From the NCBI RefSeq assembly GCF_031119335.1, contig NZ_JAVHXT010000005.1:1-64000 (forward strand): a stretch of 64,000 nucleotides of DNA. Direction: 5' to 3'. Below are positions 31,331-40,190 of this stretch, piece by piece. The notes under the pieces are model-generated. The model had not been told where the DNA came from, searched no databases, and saw only the letters and a program-made list of their open reading frames with translations. The position numbers and the translations under genes were made by a program. Within the stretch, counting starts at the first letter, position 1; every line of letters starts with the position of its first letter. The stretch is from Pedobacter sp. (GTDB lineage: Bacteria > Bacteroidota > Bacteroidia > Sphingobacteriales > Sphingobacteriaceae).

Positions 31331-33751
31331 ATGAAAGCCGAGACGCCAATATATATCCCATTAGAAAATGTAGACAGCGAACATTGTGCGCTTATTGTTG
31401 ATAAAGGCTTGGCAGAAATCAAGGAAATCAGTTCTCACAAAATAGAATTGAATAATCGTAGAGCAATTGTTACGGCTAAGAAATATCCAGAAGAGGCGGT
31501 ACAAGCGACAGTAAAACAGATTAGGGATTTAGGTTACGAGGTTACTACCGTTAAACAAACTTTTCCTGTAACCAATATGTCTTGTGCTTCTTGTGCAGCT
31601 AATACAGAGGCTACTTTAAACAATCAAATTGGCGTGGTAAAGGCGGAAGTAAATTACGCCAATACTTCGGCAAAAGTAGAATATATTCCTAGTTTAGTAA
31701 CAGCGCAGCAATTAAAAGAAGCCGTGCAAGCAGCTGGTTATGATTTGCTGATTAACGACAACAACGAAGCCAAAGAGACGCTGTCTAATATTAAAGAAAA
31801 ACAATATCAGGCATTAAGAAAAAGAGCAGTTGGTGCGCTAATTTTAGCTGCTCCATTATTTGTAATTGGGATGTTTTTTATGGATATCCCTTATGGAAAT
31901 TACATCATGTGGATTTTATCTACCCCTATGGTTTTTATTTACGGTAGGCAGTTTTTTGTAGGTGCTTGGAAACAGGCGAAACATCGCTCTGCGAACATGG
32001 ATACCTTGGTGGCAATTAGTACCGGAACAGCCTACATTTACAGTGTGCTGGTTACACTTTTCCCAGATTTTATGCTTCGCATAGGCATCCATTCTCATGT
32101 GTATTTTGAAGCGGCGGGAATTGTAATTGCCTTCATCCTTTTAGGAAAGTTATTAGAGGAAAAAGCGAAAGGTAATACCTCATCTGCTATTAAAAAACTG
32201 ATGGGCTTGCAACCGAAACATGTAACTGTTGTACATGAAGGTGGGCATCAAATGCAAAGTGTTATTAGTGATGTTAAGGTAGGCGATGTTCTTTTGGTAA
32301 AACCTGGCGAGCGTATTGCTGTAGATGGCTCTGTGGTTAGCGGCAGCTCTTACATAGACGAAAGCATGATTAGCGGTGAGCCAATTCCTATCTCGAAAAC
32401 TGAAGGATCTGCTGTATTTGCTGGCACGATTAACCAAAAAGGAAGTTTTCAGTTTAAAGCTGAAAAAGTAGGGAGTGATACTATTCTAGCCCATATTATT
32501 AAAATGGTGGAAGATGCACAAGGCAGTAAAGCGCCTGTGCAGAAATTAGTGGACAAAATTGCGGCTGTATTTGTACCAATAGTAATAGGAATTGCTATTT
32601 TCAGCTTACTGCTTTGGATAATTTCAGGAGGTCAAAATGGTTTGAGCCAAGGCATTGTTGCTTTTGTAACCGTATTGGTTATTGCTTGTCCGTGTGCTTT
32701 AGGATTGGCAACACCTACCGCAATTATGGTTGGTGTGGGCAAAGGTGCCGAAAAAGGCATCTTAATTAAGGATGCGGAAAGTCTAGAGCTAGCCAAAAAA
32801 GTGGATGCAATTATCTTGGATAAAACAGGAACTATTACCGAAGGCAAACCCAAAGTAACTGCCATTAAATGGTTCGAGGAATTTAATGAGCAATACCAAA
32901 ACATTCTTTATAGCGTTGAAAAATCTTCCGAGCATCCACTTGCAGATGCAGTTACAGCACACTTAAAAGATAATTCGGCGTTTTTAAACGGAATTGTCAT
33001 AGAAAATATCAGCGGACAAGGTATTGAAGGAAAATTTGAGCAACGTACTTACATTATCGGAAACGAGCTGCTGGCAAAAGATCGAAACATAGAAATATCT
33101 GCGGTAGCTAGAAAATGGGTTGACCAACAATTGTATGCGGCGCAAACCGTAGTTCTCTTCTGTGACGAAAAAAGTGTTTTAGCGGCTATCGCTATCGCCG
33201 ACCAAATTAAGCCCACTTCGAAACAAGCAATACAACAACTTCAAAAAGAAGGCATTAAAGTTTATATGCTTACTGGAGATAATGAACAAACTGCCAATGC
33301 TGTAGTTAATGAACTTGATATTGACGAATATAGGGCTAACGTATTGCCTGCCGACAAAGCGGCTTTCGTTAAACAATTACAAGAAAAAGGTAATGTAGTG
33401 GCAATGGTAGGCGATGGCATTAACGATAGCACAGCACTTGCTCAGGCAGATGTAAGCATTGCAATGGGCAAGGGAAGTGACATTGCAATGGATGTGGCTA
33501 AAATGACTATCATTTCTTCTGACTTAGCTAAAATTCTTGAGGCAATACACTTATCAAAAAATACCGTAAAGGCTATTAAACAGAACCTATTTTGGGCTTT
33601 TATTTATAATGTTATTGGTATTCCAATTGCGGCTGGCATATTATTTCCAATTAACGGATTTTTATTAGACCCTATGTGGGCCGGAGCAGCAATGGCATTA
33701 AGCTCGGTTAGCGTAGTAAGCAACAGCTTGAGGCTGAAATGGACGGATTAA
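31331..33751 (+). CDS. copA: Copper-translocating P1B-type ATPase
   Basis: 806 residues. Two HMA-like domains at the N-terminus: the first (about 1-75) is degenerate, its metal site reading VDSEHC where CxxC is expected, and the second has NMSCASCAANTEATL with an intact CxxC. Then eight membrane helices, the transport-site IACPCALGLATPTAI (CPC), phosphorylation-site DKTGTITEGKPKV, SSEHPLADAV (HP motif), TGDNEQTA and GDGINDSTALAQADV. It pumps Cu+ out of the cytoplasm. A gene for a small HMA protein follows 104 bp downstream and is probably its copper chaperone. Start at ATG 31331. Confidence 0.95.
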   Translation: MKAETPIYIPLENVDSEHCALIVDKGLAEIKEISSHKIELNNRRAIVTAKKYPEEAVQATVKQIRDLGYEVTTVKQTFPVTNMSCASCAANTEATLNNQIGVVKAEVNYANTSAKVEYIPSLVTAQQLKEAVQAAGYDLLINDNNEAKETLSNIKEKQYQALRKRAVGALILAAPLFVIGMFFMDIPYGNYIMWILSTPMVFIYGRQFFVGAWKQAKHRSANMDTLVAISTGTAYIYSVLVTLFPDFMLRIGIHSHVYFEAAGIVIAFILLGKLLEEKAKGNTSSAIKKLMGLQPKHVTVVHEGGHQMQSVISDVKVGDVLLVKPGERIAVDGSVVSGSSYIDESMISGEPIPISKTEGSAVFAGTINQKGSFQFKAEKVGSDTILAHIIKMVEDAQGSKAPVQKLVDKIAAVFVPIVIGIAIFSLLLWIISGGQNGLSQGIVAFVTVLVIACPCALGLATPTAIMVGVGKGAEKGILIKDAESLELAKKVDAIILDKTGTITEGKPKVTAIKWFEEFNEQYQNILYSVEKSSEHPLADAVTAHLKDNSAFLNGIVIENISGQGIEGKFEQRTYIIGNELLAKDRNIEISAVARKWVDQQLYAAQTVVLFCDEKSVLAAIAIADQIKPTSKQAIQQLQKEGIKVYMLTGDNEQTANAVVNELDIDEYRANVLPADKAAFVKQLQEKGNVVAMVGDGINDSTALAQADVSIAMGKGSDIAMDVAKMTIISSDLAKILEAIHLSKNTVKAIKQNLFWAFIYNVIGIPIAAGILFPINGFLLDPMWAGAAMALSSVSVVSNSLRLKWTD

Positions 33752-33801
33752 TTGGTCGTTAATCGGTTAATTGTTTGAACTGATTAATCGGTTAATTGGC
33801 T
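33752..33801. repeat. ggttaat-type spacer repeat after copA
   Basis: Imperfect units attggtcgttaatcggttaa/ttgtttgaactgattaatcg of the type seen at 8449-8611. Confidence 0.55.
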
Positions 33802-33855
33802 AGATGTTAGATTCTATTCACTCATTCAAAATTCAAAATTCAATTATCATATAAA

Positions 33856-34065
33856 ATGAATACATTAAAATTTAAAACAACAATAAACTGCGACGCCTGT
33901 GTTGCCAAAGTTACACCTGTACTTAACGAACAAGAAAACGTAAATAACTGGTCAGTAGATACAGAAAATCTTGATAAGGTTTTAACCGTTGAAGGAGAGC
34001 GCATTGACGAAGCAGATTTGGTGAAGTCCTTATCGAAAATTGGCTACAAGGCGGAGAGAATTTAG
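33856..34065 (+). CDS. Small HMA-domain copper chaperone (CopZ-like)
   Basis: 69 residues, one heavy-metal-associated domain. NCDACVAKVTPVLNEQ has the CxxC metal site near residues 12-15; the remaining strand-helix pattern to SLSKIGYKAERI fits the ferredoxin-like fold. It would deliver Cu+ to the ATPase encoded just upstream. The first methionine of the usual MxCxxC is replaced (INCDAC). Confidence 0.85.
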   Translation: MNTLKFKTTINCDACVAKVTPVLNEQENVNNWSVDTENLDKVLTVEGERIDEADLVKSLSKIGYKAERI

Positions 34066-34075
34066 GAACAATTCC

Positions 34076-34163
34076 CGTCATTTCGACCGCAGCGAAGCGA
34101 GTGGAGAAATCTTTTGAGATATTGTTAAAATTCAAAGATCTCTCCACTTCGGTCGAGATGACG
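34076..34163. repeat. Dispersed inverted repeat family C
   Basis: CGTCATTTCGACCGCAGCGAAG at the left and CTTCGGTCGAGATGACG at the right pair imperfectly, with inner GGAGAAATCTTT/AAAGATCTCTCC pairing around a 20-nt centre. A fragment of the same family lies at 48451-48475. Confidence 0.75.
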
Positions 34164-34194
34164 ATTAGCACAAGGTCAGTCTGGCAGGGAATTT

Positions 34195-35097
34195 CTATTT
34201 AATCTCGGCTATCAAATTTGGATAATCAGTCACAATACCATCAACTCCTAAGTTTTTAGCGTAGTTGATATCTTTGACCGTGTTAACTGTCCAAGGAATA
34301 ATTTTTATTCCGGCTGCGTGGCATTTATCTACCAAACCTTTACCAACCAAAGGAAAGTACGGACTGTAGATGGTAGGCTTAAAACCAAGGGCCTTGATGT
34401 TATTCTCAAAATCTTCCTTTTCATCAATCCCCAAAGAAGTTTGAATATGAGGATATTTTTCATGTAGATATTGTAAACTGCGGATATCAAAAGAATGTAT
34501 CGTTACTCGATTTTCAATTTTCTTCGCTTTCACAATTTCCATAATTAGCTCTACATATTCTGCCGGGCTCGGTTGAAACTCTCCATCACCTTTACGGATC
34601 AGTTTAGTTTCTATATTGTAGTGCGGCTTGGCCATTTTCTTTTTCTTCGAAACAAAAAACTCAACTTTATCTATCAAATTCTCCAACAATGGTTTTTCTA
34701 TGCGAAATTTTTCTTGGTAAGGAAAACGAGAATTTGGTTTGGAACCTACATCGAACTGCTTGATTTCCTCGTAGTTCATTTTATAGATATTGAACTTTTT
34801 TTCGTTCTTCAACGTAATAGCTTCGCCATTGGGCGACAAGCTGATGGAATGGTTAAAATAAGGTTCCTGAGAAACTACTACCTTTTTGTCTTTGGAAATC
34901 ACTACTTCCATTTTCAATGTAGTTGCTCCAAGTTCTAAGGCTTTAATCATTCCAGGAATAGTATTCTCAGGCATTAAACCTCTTGCACCGCGGTTGCCCT
35001 GCACCTCGAAAACAACAGCTGTTTTTTTCTGAGCAAATGTTTGAGGAATAACCGCAGCCAACAATAAAAAGGAAAGGATAATTTTTTTCATATTCAT
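34195..35097 (-). CDS. Exported GDPD-family protein lacking catalytic residues
   Basis: 301 residues from ATG 35095-35097 with a signal peptide (MNMKKIILSFLLLAAVIPQT). The fold is a glycerophosphodiester phosphodiesterase TIM barrel: LMPENTIPGMIKALELGATT, VSKKKKMAKPHYNIETK, VTIHSFDIRSLQYLHEKYP, IIPWTVN and GVDGIVTDYPNL are kept. But the catalytic His of HRG is Asn (GNRGARG, residue 35), the metal-binding E-x-D of LELD is K-M-E (62-64), and the second His of SHEP is Gln (77); only the later Glu (about 163) remains. It therefore is probably not an active diesterase. No readthrough partner; stands alone after the copper genes. Confidence 0.8.
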   Translation of the reverse strand: MNMKKIILSFLLLAAVIPQTFAQKKTAVVFEVQGNRGARGLMPENTIPGMIKALELGATTLKMEVVISKDKKVVVSQEPYFNHSISLSPNGEAITLKNEKKFNIYKMNYEEIKQFDVGSKPNSRFPYQEKFRIEKPLLENLIDKVEFFVSKKKKMAKPHYNIETKLIRKGDGEFQPSPAEYVELIMEIVKAKKIENRVTIHSFDIRSLQYLHEKYPHIQTSLGIDEKEDFENNIKALGFKPTIYSPYFPLVGKGLVDKCHAAGIKIIPWTVNTVKDINYAKNLGVDGIVTDYPNLIAEIK

Positions 35098-35174
35098 CTT
35101 TAACAATAACGAAAAATGTGACAAATGCTTACAAGTATAGTGGTTTTAGTCTAAAATGGCTCACCTTAAAAACT

Positions 35175-35206
35175 AAAAAAGGATTTCAACAACTGTCGAA
35201 ATCCTT
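35175..35206 (-). terminator. Intrinsic terminator of the NTF2-like gene
   Basis: On the minus strand GGATTTC and GAAATCC (35181-35187 and 35198-35204) form a hairpin followed by a T-run (AAAAAA at 35175-35180 on the plus strand). Confidence 0.75.
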
Positions 35207-35249
35207 AATTTATATTTGATACTTGGTTTCTAGTAAATGTCTTCGCTTC

Positions 35250-36110
35250 TTATCTTTCGGCAACAGTAAACACTTGAGCTATGATATTCCAATTTGCATC
35301 TGCTTGGCGCTCCCAAATAAAAACGTAGTTGAAGCTCTCACGCAAATCGGCTTTGTAATCTATGGTAGCTAAACCGTAAGTGTAAGCAAAATCTCCACCC
35401 AAAGCTTTATCCGCTTGCGTAGTTTTAAGGTTGATTTTATCAATCACTCGGTTGTTGAACGCCAAAATTCCGTCTTTACCGATAATTGCTTCCGTTCCGG
35501 GAAACAACAAACGAGCATCTGGATTAATGAAACCAGCGAAAGCCTGTACACCATGAGTTTTAAGCATGGTATTTAAGGTTTTTTCGGTGCTGTAAATAAT
35601 TTCAGTAGCAGCTTTTAAATCTTTCGCAGAAGCAAATTTTGGACTGTAAGTTTCTTTAGGCTCAACAAAAAGCGCTTTAGGTTCTTTTCCTTTAATCGGT
35701 TTAATAGCTTCAGCTCCCAAATCAATCACCAATTCCCAATTTCCATCTTTTCCTCTCCAAATAGAAAGGTAATGTCCGAACGTCTTTTTATCGCTACCAG
35801 CAACATAACTACCCGATGTAAATCCCCAATCTCTGCTCTTAGAAAGACGAGCATAATTTGGCTCCCAACTCAACTCTTTAGTGTCGTTTGCGGTAGAAAA
35901 GAATTTTTTAGCATTAATAGGGTTAGGTCTAAAAACGATGCCATCTGGCGCAGAAAATTCTGTAAATGCAGCGTTAACACCATCTTTTCCTGCTTTCTGA
36001 GCAAATGCCTTTTCTGCATTTACTAATGATTTTACTGTGCCATCCGATTTTTGGGCATATACATTGGCACCAATTGCTAAAGCTAATATTGAAAGATATA
36101 TCTTTTTCAT
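35250..36110 (-). CDS. Exported protein with two NTF2/SnoaL-like domains
   Basis: 286 residues with a signal peptide (MKKIYLSILALAIGANVYAQ). Two similar alpha/beta units follow: VNAEKAFAQKAGKDGVNAAF ... FGHYLSIWRGKDGNWELVID, and IYSTEKTLNTMLKTHGVQAF ... NYVFIWERQADANWNIIAQV. The WxxxDGNWELVID-type ends and a helical N-terminus suit DUF4440/SnoaL-like domains; no catalytic role can be assigned. Followed by an intrinsic terminator and so a single-gene unit. Confidence 0.75.
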   Translation of the reverse strand: MKKIYLSILALAIGANVYAQKSDGTVKSLVNAEKAFAQKAGKDGVNAAFTEFSAPDGIVFRPNPINAKKFFSTANDTKELSWEPNYARLSKSRDWGFTSGSYVAGSDKKTFGHYLSIWRGKDGNWELVIDLGAEAIKPIKGKEPKALFVEPKETYSPKFASAKDLKAATEIIYSTEKTLNTMLKTHGVQAFAGFINPDARLLFPGTEAIIGKDGILAFNNRVIDKINLKTTQADKALGGDFAYTYGLATIDYKADLRESFNYVFIWERQADANWNIIAQVFTVAER

Positions 36111-36365
36111 TGTATAAATTGTTTAACGGGCTAAACCCTTTTCGTTTTTCTAGGTGTAAGTTGCGAATTTAAGGCTTGAACTGCTTTTGGCACAAAAAAG
36201 TATTCAACAATTGCACATTTGGTTGGGCTTCTTAGTTGATAGTTCATGGAAAATGGTTGATGATGGACCATAGCTGATGGCAGAGGGATTTATAGCTAAT
36301 AGTTCATGACTATCAACTATCGACCATTCTACTATTGACTGCTAAATACCAATTATCCATTCAAA

Positions 36366-37352
36366 TTATTGCGTGGGCTTTTCTCTATATATCGCTTCCA
36401 GCATCGTTTGTCCTACGGCTTTAAGTGTATTTCTGTCGATGTTGTTGAGGTTATCTAGCTGCGTGTGCCAATTGCTATAGAAGCCTGCAGCATCCGAATA
36501 ATGAATTACATCTATTGCCGGAACACCTGCCTGGTTAATCCAATAATGATCATCAATAAGTTCACCCGAAGTTACATTAATGAAATAATTGCCATAACCA
36601 ATTTCGCTGGCAATACTCCAAACCTTGCTTACCACACTTGGTGCGTATTGTCTAGATACTGCATCTTGCGTAAACTGTGCATTTGCACCACCTACCATAT
36701 CTAAATTAATGGCATATAGCGGCTTGCTGCCTTTGATAGTCGGATTTTTAGCCCAATACTGTGACCCCAAACACCATGTAGTTTCACGAGGTGTTTCATC
36801 ATTGGCACTGCCGTAATCTTCCAAATCCCAAAGAATAAAGTCCACACCAATATCTGGTGCCTTTTGCTGAATTTGTCGAGCCATTTCTAGAATGACCGCT
36901 ACCCCACTTGCCCCATCGTTGGCTGCATCAAAAGGTTTATTTCTCATTCCCATGTTGGGATCTTCATCCGAAAACGGACGGGCATCCCAATGGGCAGTAA
37001 TTAAAACCCGTTGTTTCTTCTCTGGATAAAAAGCAGCGATGATATTCTTCAACTGGTGAGTTTTTCCATCGTAGGTTTTCATTGGCGCTTGCTGTACAGA
37101 AACCTCTCCACCAAAAGATTTCAGCTTTGCTACCAAGTAATCTGCAGTTTTTGCATGTGCAGGTGTTGATGGAATACGCGGACCAAAATCTACCTGCGCT
37201 TTAGTGTAGGCATAGGCGCTATCAGCATCAAAATTTGGCGATTGCAGTTTTACTTCCGCAACGGTATTGCCTTCTGTTGGTTTATTTTGCTGGCAGGATT
37301 GGAGTAGTGCCAATACAAAAAAAGGGATAACTAACGTATGTTTTAATTTCAT
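36366..37352 (-). CDS. M28-family lipoprotein, glutaminyl-peptide cyclotransferase-like
   Basis: 328 residues with a lipobox LLQSCQQNK (cysteine near residue 20). Zinc ligands of family M28 are in VLITAHWDARPF (His) and KPFDAANDGASGVAVILEMA (Asp), DFILWDLEDYGS (Glu) and VIDVIHYSDAAGFYSNWHTQ (His). The order and spacing resemble glutaminyl cyclases, which form pyroglutamate at N-termini, more than aminopeptidases. Anchored to the outer part of the envelope. Stands alone with a noncoding, weakly repetitive spacer upstream and a family A repeat nearby. Confidence 0.85.
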   Translation of the reverse strand: MKLKHTLVIPFFVLALLQSCQQNKPTEGNTVAEVKLQSPNFDADSAYAYTKAQVDFGPRIPSTPAHAKTADYLVAKLKSFGGEVSVQQAPMKTYDGKTHQLKNIIAAFYPEKKQRVLITAHWDARPFSDEDPNMGMRNKPFDAANDGASGVAVILEMARQIQQKAPDIGVDFILWDLEDYGSANDETPRETTWCLGSQYWAKNPTIKGSKPLYAINLDMVGGANAQFTQDAVSRQYAPSVVSKVWSIASEIGYGNYFINVTSGELIDDHYWINQAGVPAIDVIHYSDAAGFYSNWHTQLDNLNNIDRNTLKAVGQTMLEAIYREKPTQ

Positions 37353-37381
37353 TTTTAGAATTATATAAAGATTAAACGGTT

Positions 37382-37463
37382 CGTCATTGCGAGGAACGAA
37401 GCAATCTTAAAGCAATTCGGATTTGTAAACCGTTGTAAGATTGCTTCGTTCCTCGCAATGACG
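37382..37463. repeat. Dispersed inverted repeat family A, copy 2
   Basis: CGTCATTGCGAGGAACGAAG at the left pairs with CTTCGTTCCTCGCAATGACG at the right, extending through GCAATCTTA/TAAGATTGC; 82 bp in all, nearly perfect. It lies between the M28 and cysS genes and would also make a hairpin at the end of cysS mRNA. Confidence 0.9.
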
Positions 37464-37477
37464 ACAAAACTCTAAAA

Positions 37478-38938
37478 CTACGCCTTACTCCAAGTCGTAC
37501 CTTCTTTGCTATCTTTTAATTGGATACCAATTTTCTGCAAACCCAAACGTATAGAATCCGAAGTAGCGTAGTCTTTATTCTCCTTTGCTGATTTACGAAG
37601 ATCAATCACCATTTCCAAAATCTCATTCAGTTCCAAGTTAGAACTTTCTTCATCCTTCAAACCGAAAATCTCAAACACAAAATCATTGATCAAAGCTTTT
37701 AACTTCTCCAATTCCTGTGCAGTAATTTTAGCGGAACCATCGTAAACTGTATTAATAATTCTAGCAGCTTCAAATAATTCTGCAATAGCTACCGGACTGT
37801 TAAAATCGTCGTTCATGGCATTTACACACTTTTCACGAAGCGGCTCAATAGCAATGTTTCCATCAGCAGAAGCCACTAATTTCGGCAACAGCGCCACAGC
37901 ATTCATCAGCCTTCTAAAACCTTTTTCCGAAGCATCTAAAGCATCATTACTAAAATCTAAAGTACTTCGATAATGCGCCTGCAACATAAAAAACTTCACC
38001 GTCATTGGGCTATAACCCTTACGCAATAGCGGATGTTCGCCAGTAAACAATTCACCAGGCAAAAAGCCATTACCTGCCGATTTAGACATACGTGTGCCAT
38101 TTACCGTTAGCATGTTGGTATGCATCCAATATTTTGCTGGCTGATGACTAGAACAAGCCTCAGATTGTGCAATTTCGTTGGTATGGTGCGTTGCTGCCAA
38201 ATCCATACCACCACCATGAATGTCAAACTCGGCACCTAAATACTTCTCGCTCATGGCAGAACATTCAATGTGCCAACCCGGAAAACCCATGCCCCATGGC
38301 GATTGCCACTGCATCAAAGTTTCTGGTTTCGCCTTAATCCAAAGCGCAAAATCTAAACGCCCCTTTTTATCATCCTGTCCGCTCAACTCTCTCGTGTTTT
38401 CCAACAAATCTTCGAGTTTACGATTGGTTAAAACAGTGTAATTATACTCCTTACTGTATTTCTCTACATCAAAATAAATCGTACCATCTATTTCATAAGC
38501 ATAACCATTGGCAATAATCTGTTTCACCATTTCAATTTGCTCAATAATGTGTCCCGTTGCCGTTGGCTCAATGCTAGGCGGCAAAGTATTAAACATTCTC
38601 AGCACCTCATGGAAACCCAAAGTATACTTCTGTACAATTTCCATTGGCTCCAATTGTTCCAATTTAGCACGCTTTGCAAATTTATCATCACCCTCATCCC
38701 TATCACCTTCTAAGTGCCCAGCATCGGTAATATTGCGCACATAACGCACTTTGTATCCACTGTATTTAAGGTAACGGAAAATTAAATCGAACGAGATAAA
38801 AGTACGACAGTTACCCAAATGCACATCACTGTAAACGGTCGGACCGCACACGTACATACCAACGTGTGGTGCATTCAAAGGTTCAAAAACTTCCTTTTTA
38901 CGTGTTAATGTGTTGTATAACTGTAAGTCTTGTATCAT
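37478..38938 (-). CDS. cysS: Cysteinyl-tRNA synthetase
   Basis: 486 residues. The class I signature HLGNCRTFISFD lies near residue 40 after CGPTVYSDV (zinc Cys); GWHIECSAMSEKYLG and the His of ATHHTNEIAQSEA complete the zinc site; RMSKSAGN is the KMSKS loop. The C-terminal part has the usual helical DALR-like region. It charges tRNA-Cys with cysteine. A -7 promoter motif overlaps the start region only 4 bp from the ATG, so the message may be leaderless. The rightward restriction module begins 128 bp upstream. Confidence 0.96.
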   Translation of the reverse strand: MIQDLQLYNTLTRKKEVFEPLNAPHVGMYVCGPTVYSDVHLGNCRTFISFDLIFRYLKYSGYKVRYVRNITDAGHLEGDRDEGDDKFAKRAKLEQLEPMEIVQKYTLGFHEVLRMFNTLPPSIEPTATGHIIEQIEMVKQIIANGYAYEIDGTIYFDVEKYSKEYNYTVLTNRKLEDLLENTRELSGQDDKKGRLDFALWIKAKPETLMQWQSPWGMGFPGWHIECSAMSEKYLGAEFDIHGGGMDLAATHHTNEIAQSEACSSHQPAKYWMHTNMLTVNGTRMSKSAGNGFLPGELFTGEHPLLRKGYSPMTVKFFMLQAHYRSTLDFSNDALDASEKGFRRLMNAVALLPKLVASADGNIAIEPLREKCVNAMNDDFNSPVAIAELFEAARIINTVYDGSAKITAQELEKLKALINDFVFEIFGLKDEESSNLELNEILEMVIDLRKSAKENKDYATSDSIRLGLQKIGIQLKDSKEGTTWSKA

Positions 38939-38942
38939 GTTG

Positions 38943-38950
38943 CAAATGTA
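38943..38950 (-). promoter_or_regulatory. Bacteroidota -7 promoter element for cysS
   Basis: TACATTTG on the minus strand, 4 bp from the ATG. Confidence 0.4.
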
Positions 38951-39053
38951 AAATATTTACGCTGTATTAAATGTTAAGATACTGTCTAAATTTAAATCTT
39001 GAAAGGATGCGGAGATATGTCTTTAAATAGGGCATTACCTCTAACAATTTTCA

Positions 39054-39061
39054 TACTTTTG
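39054..39061 (+). promoter_or_regulatory. Bacteroidota -7 promoter element for the restriction-modification module
   Basis: TACTTTTG fits TAnnTTTG. Transcription would start near 39066-39070, so the first methyltransferase message is leaderless or begins at the ATG 39076. Confidence 0.5.
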
Positions 39062-39066
39062 TGCCT

Positions 39067-40188
39067 ATGAAAAAAATGATTGATTTATTCGCTGGGTGCG
39101 GAGGGCTTAGCTTAGGAATGGAACAAGCTGGTTTCACTACAGTTTTTGCAAATGAAATCAACACATCTCTTTTCGAAACATACCTATACAACAGAGATTT
39201 ACCTAAAGAATCTTATTTTACAGGAGATATAAATGAATTAAATAAAAACATCAAGAAATACAAATCGAAGTTTAATGATGTAGATTTAGTTTGTGGAGGG
39301 CCGCCCTGTCAAGGTTTTTCTATGGCAAATAGACAGAGAATGCTCGATGACCCAAGAAATACACTTTATAAAGCATTTTTAGAGTTTCTAAAAGAAGTAA
39401 AACCTAAGTTCTTTGTGATGGAGAACGTAAAAGGTATGTCTAAAAAAATTGATGAAATAATTATCGACTTCAAAGAATACCTCGGAGAAGAATATTCTTT
39501 TTCTCATTCTCTTTTAAATGCCAAAAATTTTGGATTACCTCAAAATAGAGAACGATTTTTTATTATTGGCAATAGGCTAAATGTCGATACCAATAATCTA
39601 TTTGCAGAAATCAAAAATAACAAATTGAGAAACTCGTTTGTACTAAAAGATGCGATTAGCGATTTGCCCGAGCTTAAGCCTAATAGCACAAAAAACAATA
39701 CTCGAATTGAAAATAAAGAAATTGGTTTTTTTGAAACAGATTATTTTTACCCAAAATCTACTTACGCAGATTTTATAAATAATAGAAAAAAGGTAGACAA
39801 ACTTTACAACCACAAAAATCGGTATAATAACGATAGAGATATTCAAATTTTTTCCCTGCTTCCACAAGGTGCAAATTCATTACATAAAAGTATAGAAGAT
39901 ATTATGCCATATAAAAGCAGAAATCATATCTTTAAGGATAAATACTTTAAACTCGACGAAAACGAAGTTTGTAAAACAATCACTTCGCATATGAAACACG
40001 ATTGTAATATGTATATTCATCCTAACCAAGCTAGAGGTCTATCTCCCAGAGAAGCTGCAAGGGTTCAGACATTTCCTGATTATTATATATTTAAGGGAAC
40101 ACCTAATTATTGGTATGCACAAATAGGTAATGCTGTCCCTGTAAAACTTGCAGAATTTATTGGTAAAGAAATTATCAAATACTTGTAA
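39067..40188 (+). CDS. DNA (cytosine-5)-methyltransferase 1
   Basis: 373 residues from ATG 39067; ATG 39076 is the alternative start. It carries the classical m5C motifs in order: IDLFAGCGGLSLGMEQ (I), DVDLVCGGPPCQGFSMANR (IV, catalytic Cys), FVMENVKGM (VI), QNRERFFIIG (VIII), a target-recognition stretch from about 220 to 310, then LSPREAARVQTFPDYYIF (IX) and YAQIGNAVPVKLAEFIG (X). It would methylate cytosine C5 in one strand of the recognition site. First gene of a three-gene, tightly packed module with a second, different methyltransferase and a nuclease-like protein. Confidence 0.94.
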   Translation: MKKMIDLFAGCGGLSLGMEQAGFTTVFANEINTSLFETYLYNRDLPKESYFTGDINELNKNIKKYKSKFNDVDLVCGGPPCQGFSMANRQRMLDDPRNTLYKAFLEFLKEVKPKFFVMENVKGMSKKIDEIIIDFKEYLGEEYSFSHSLLNAKNFGLPQNRERFFIIGNRLNVDTNNLFAEIKNNKLRNSFVLKDAISDLPELKPNSTKNNTRIENKEIGFFETDYFYPKSTYADFINNRKKVDKLYNHKNRYNNDRDIQIFSLLPQGANSLHKSIEDIMPYKSRNHIFKDKYFKLDENEVCKTITSHMKHDCNMYIHPNQARGLSPREAARVQTFPDYYIFKGTPNYWYAQIGNAVPVKLAEFIGKEIIKYL

Positions 40189-40190
40189 AC

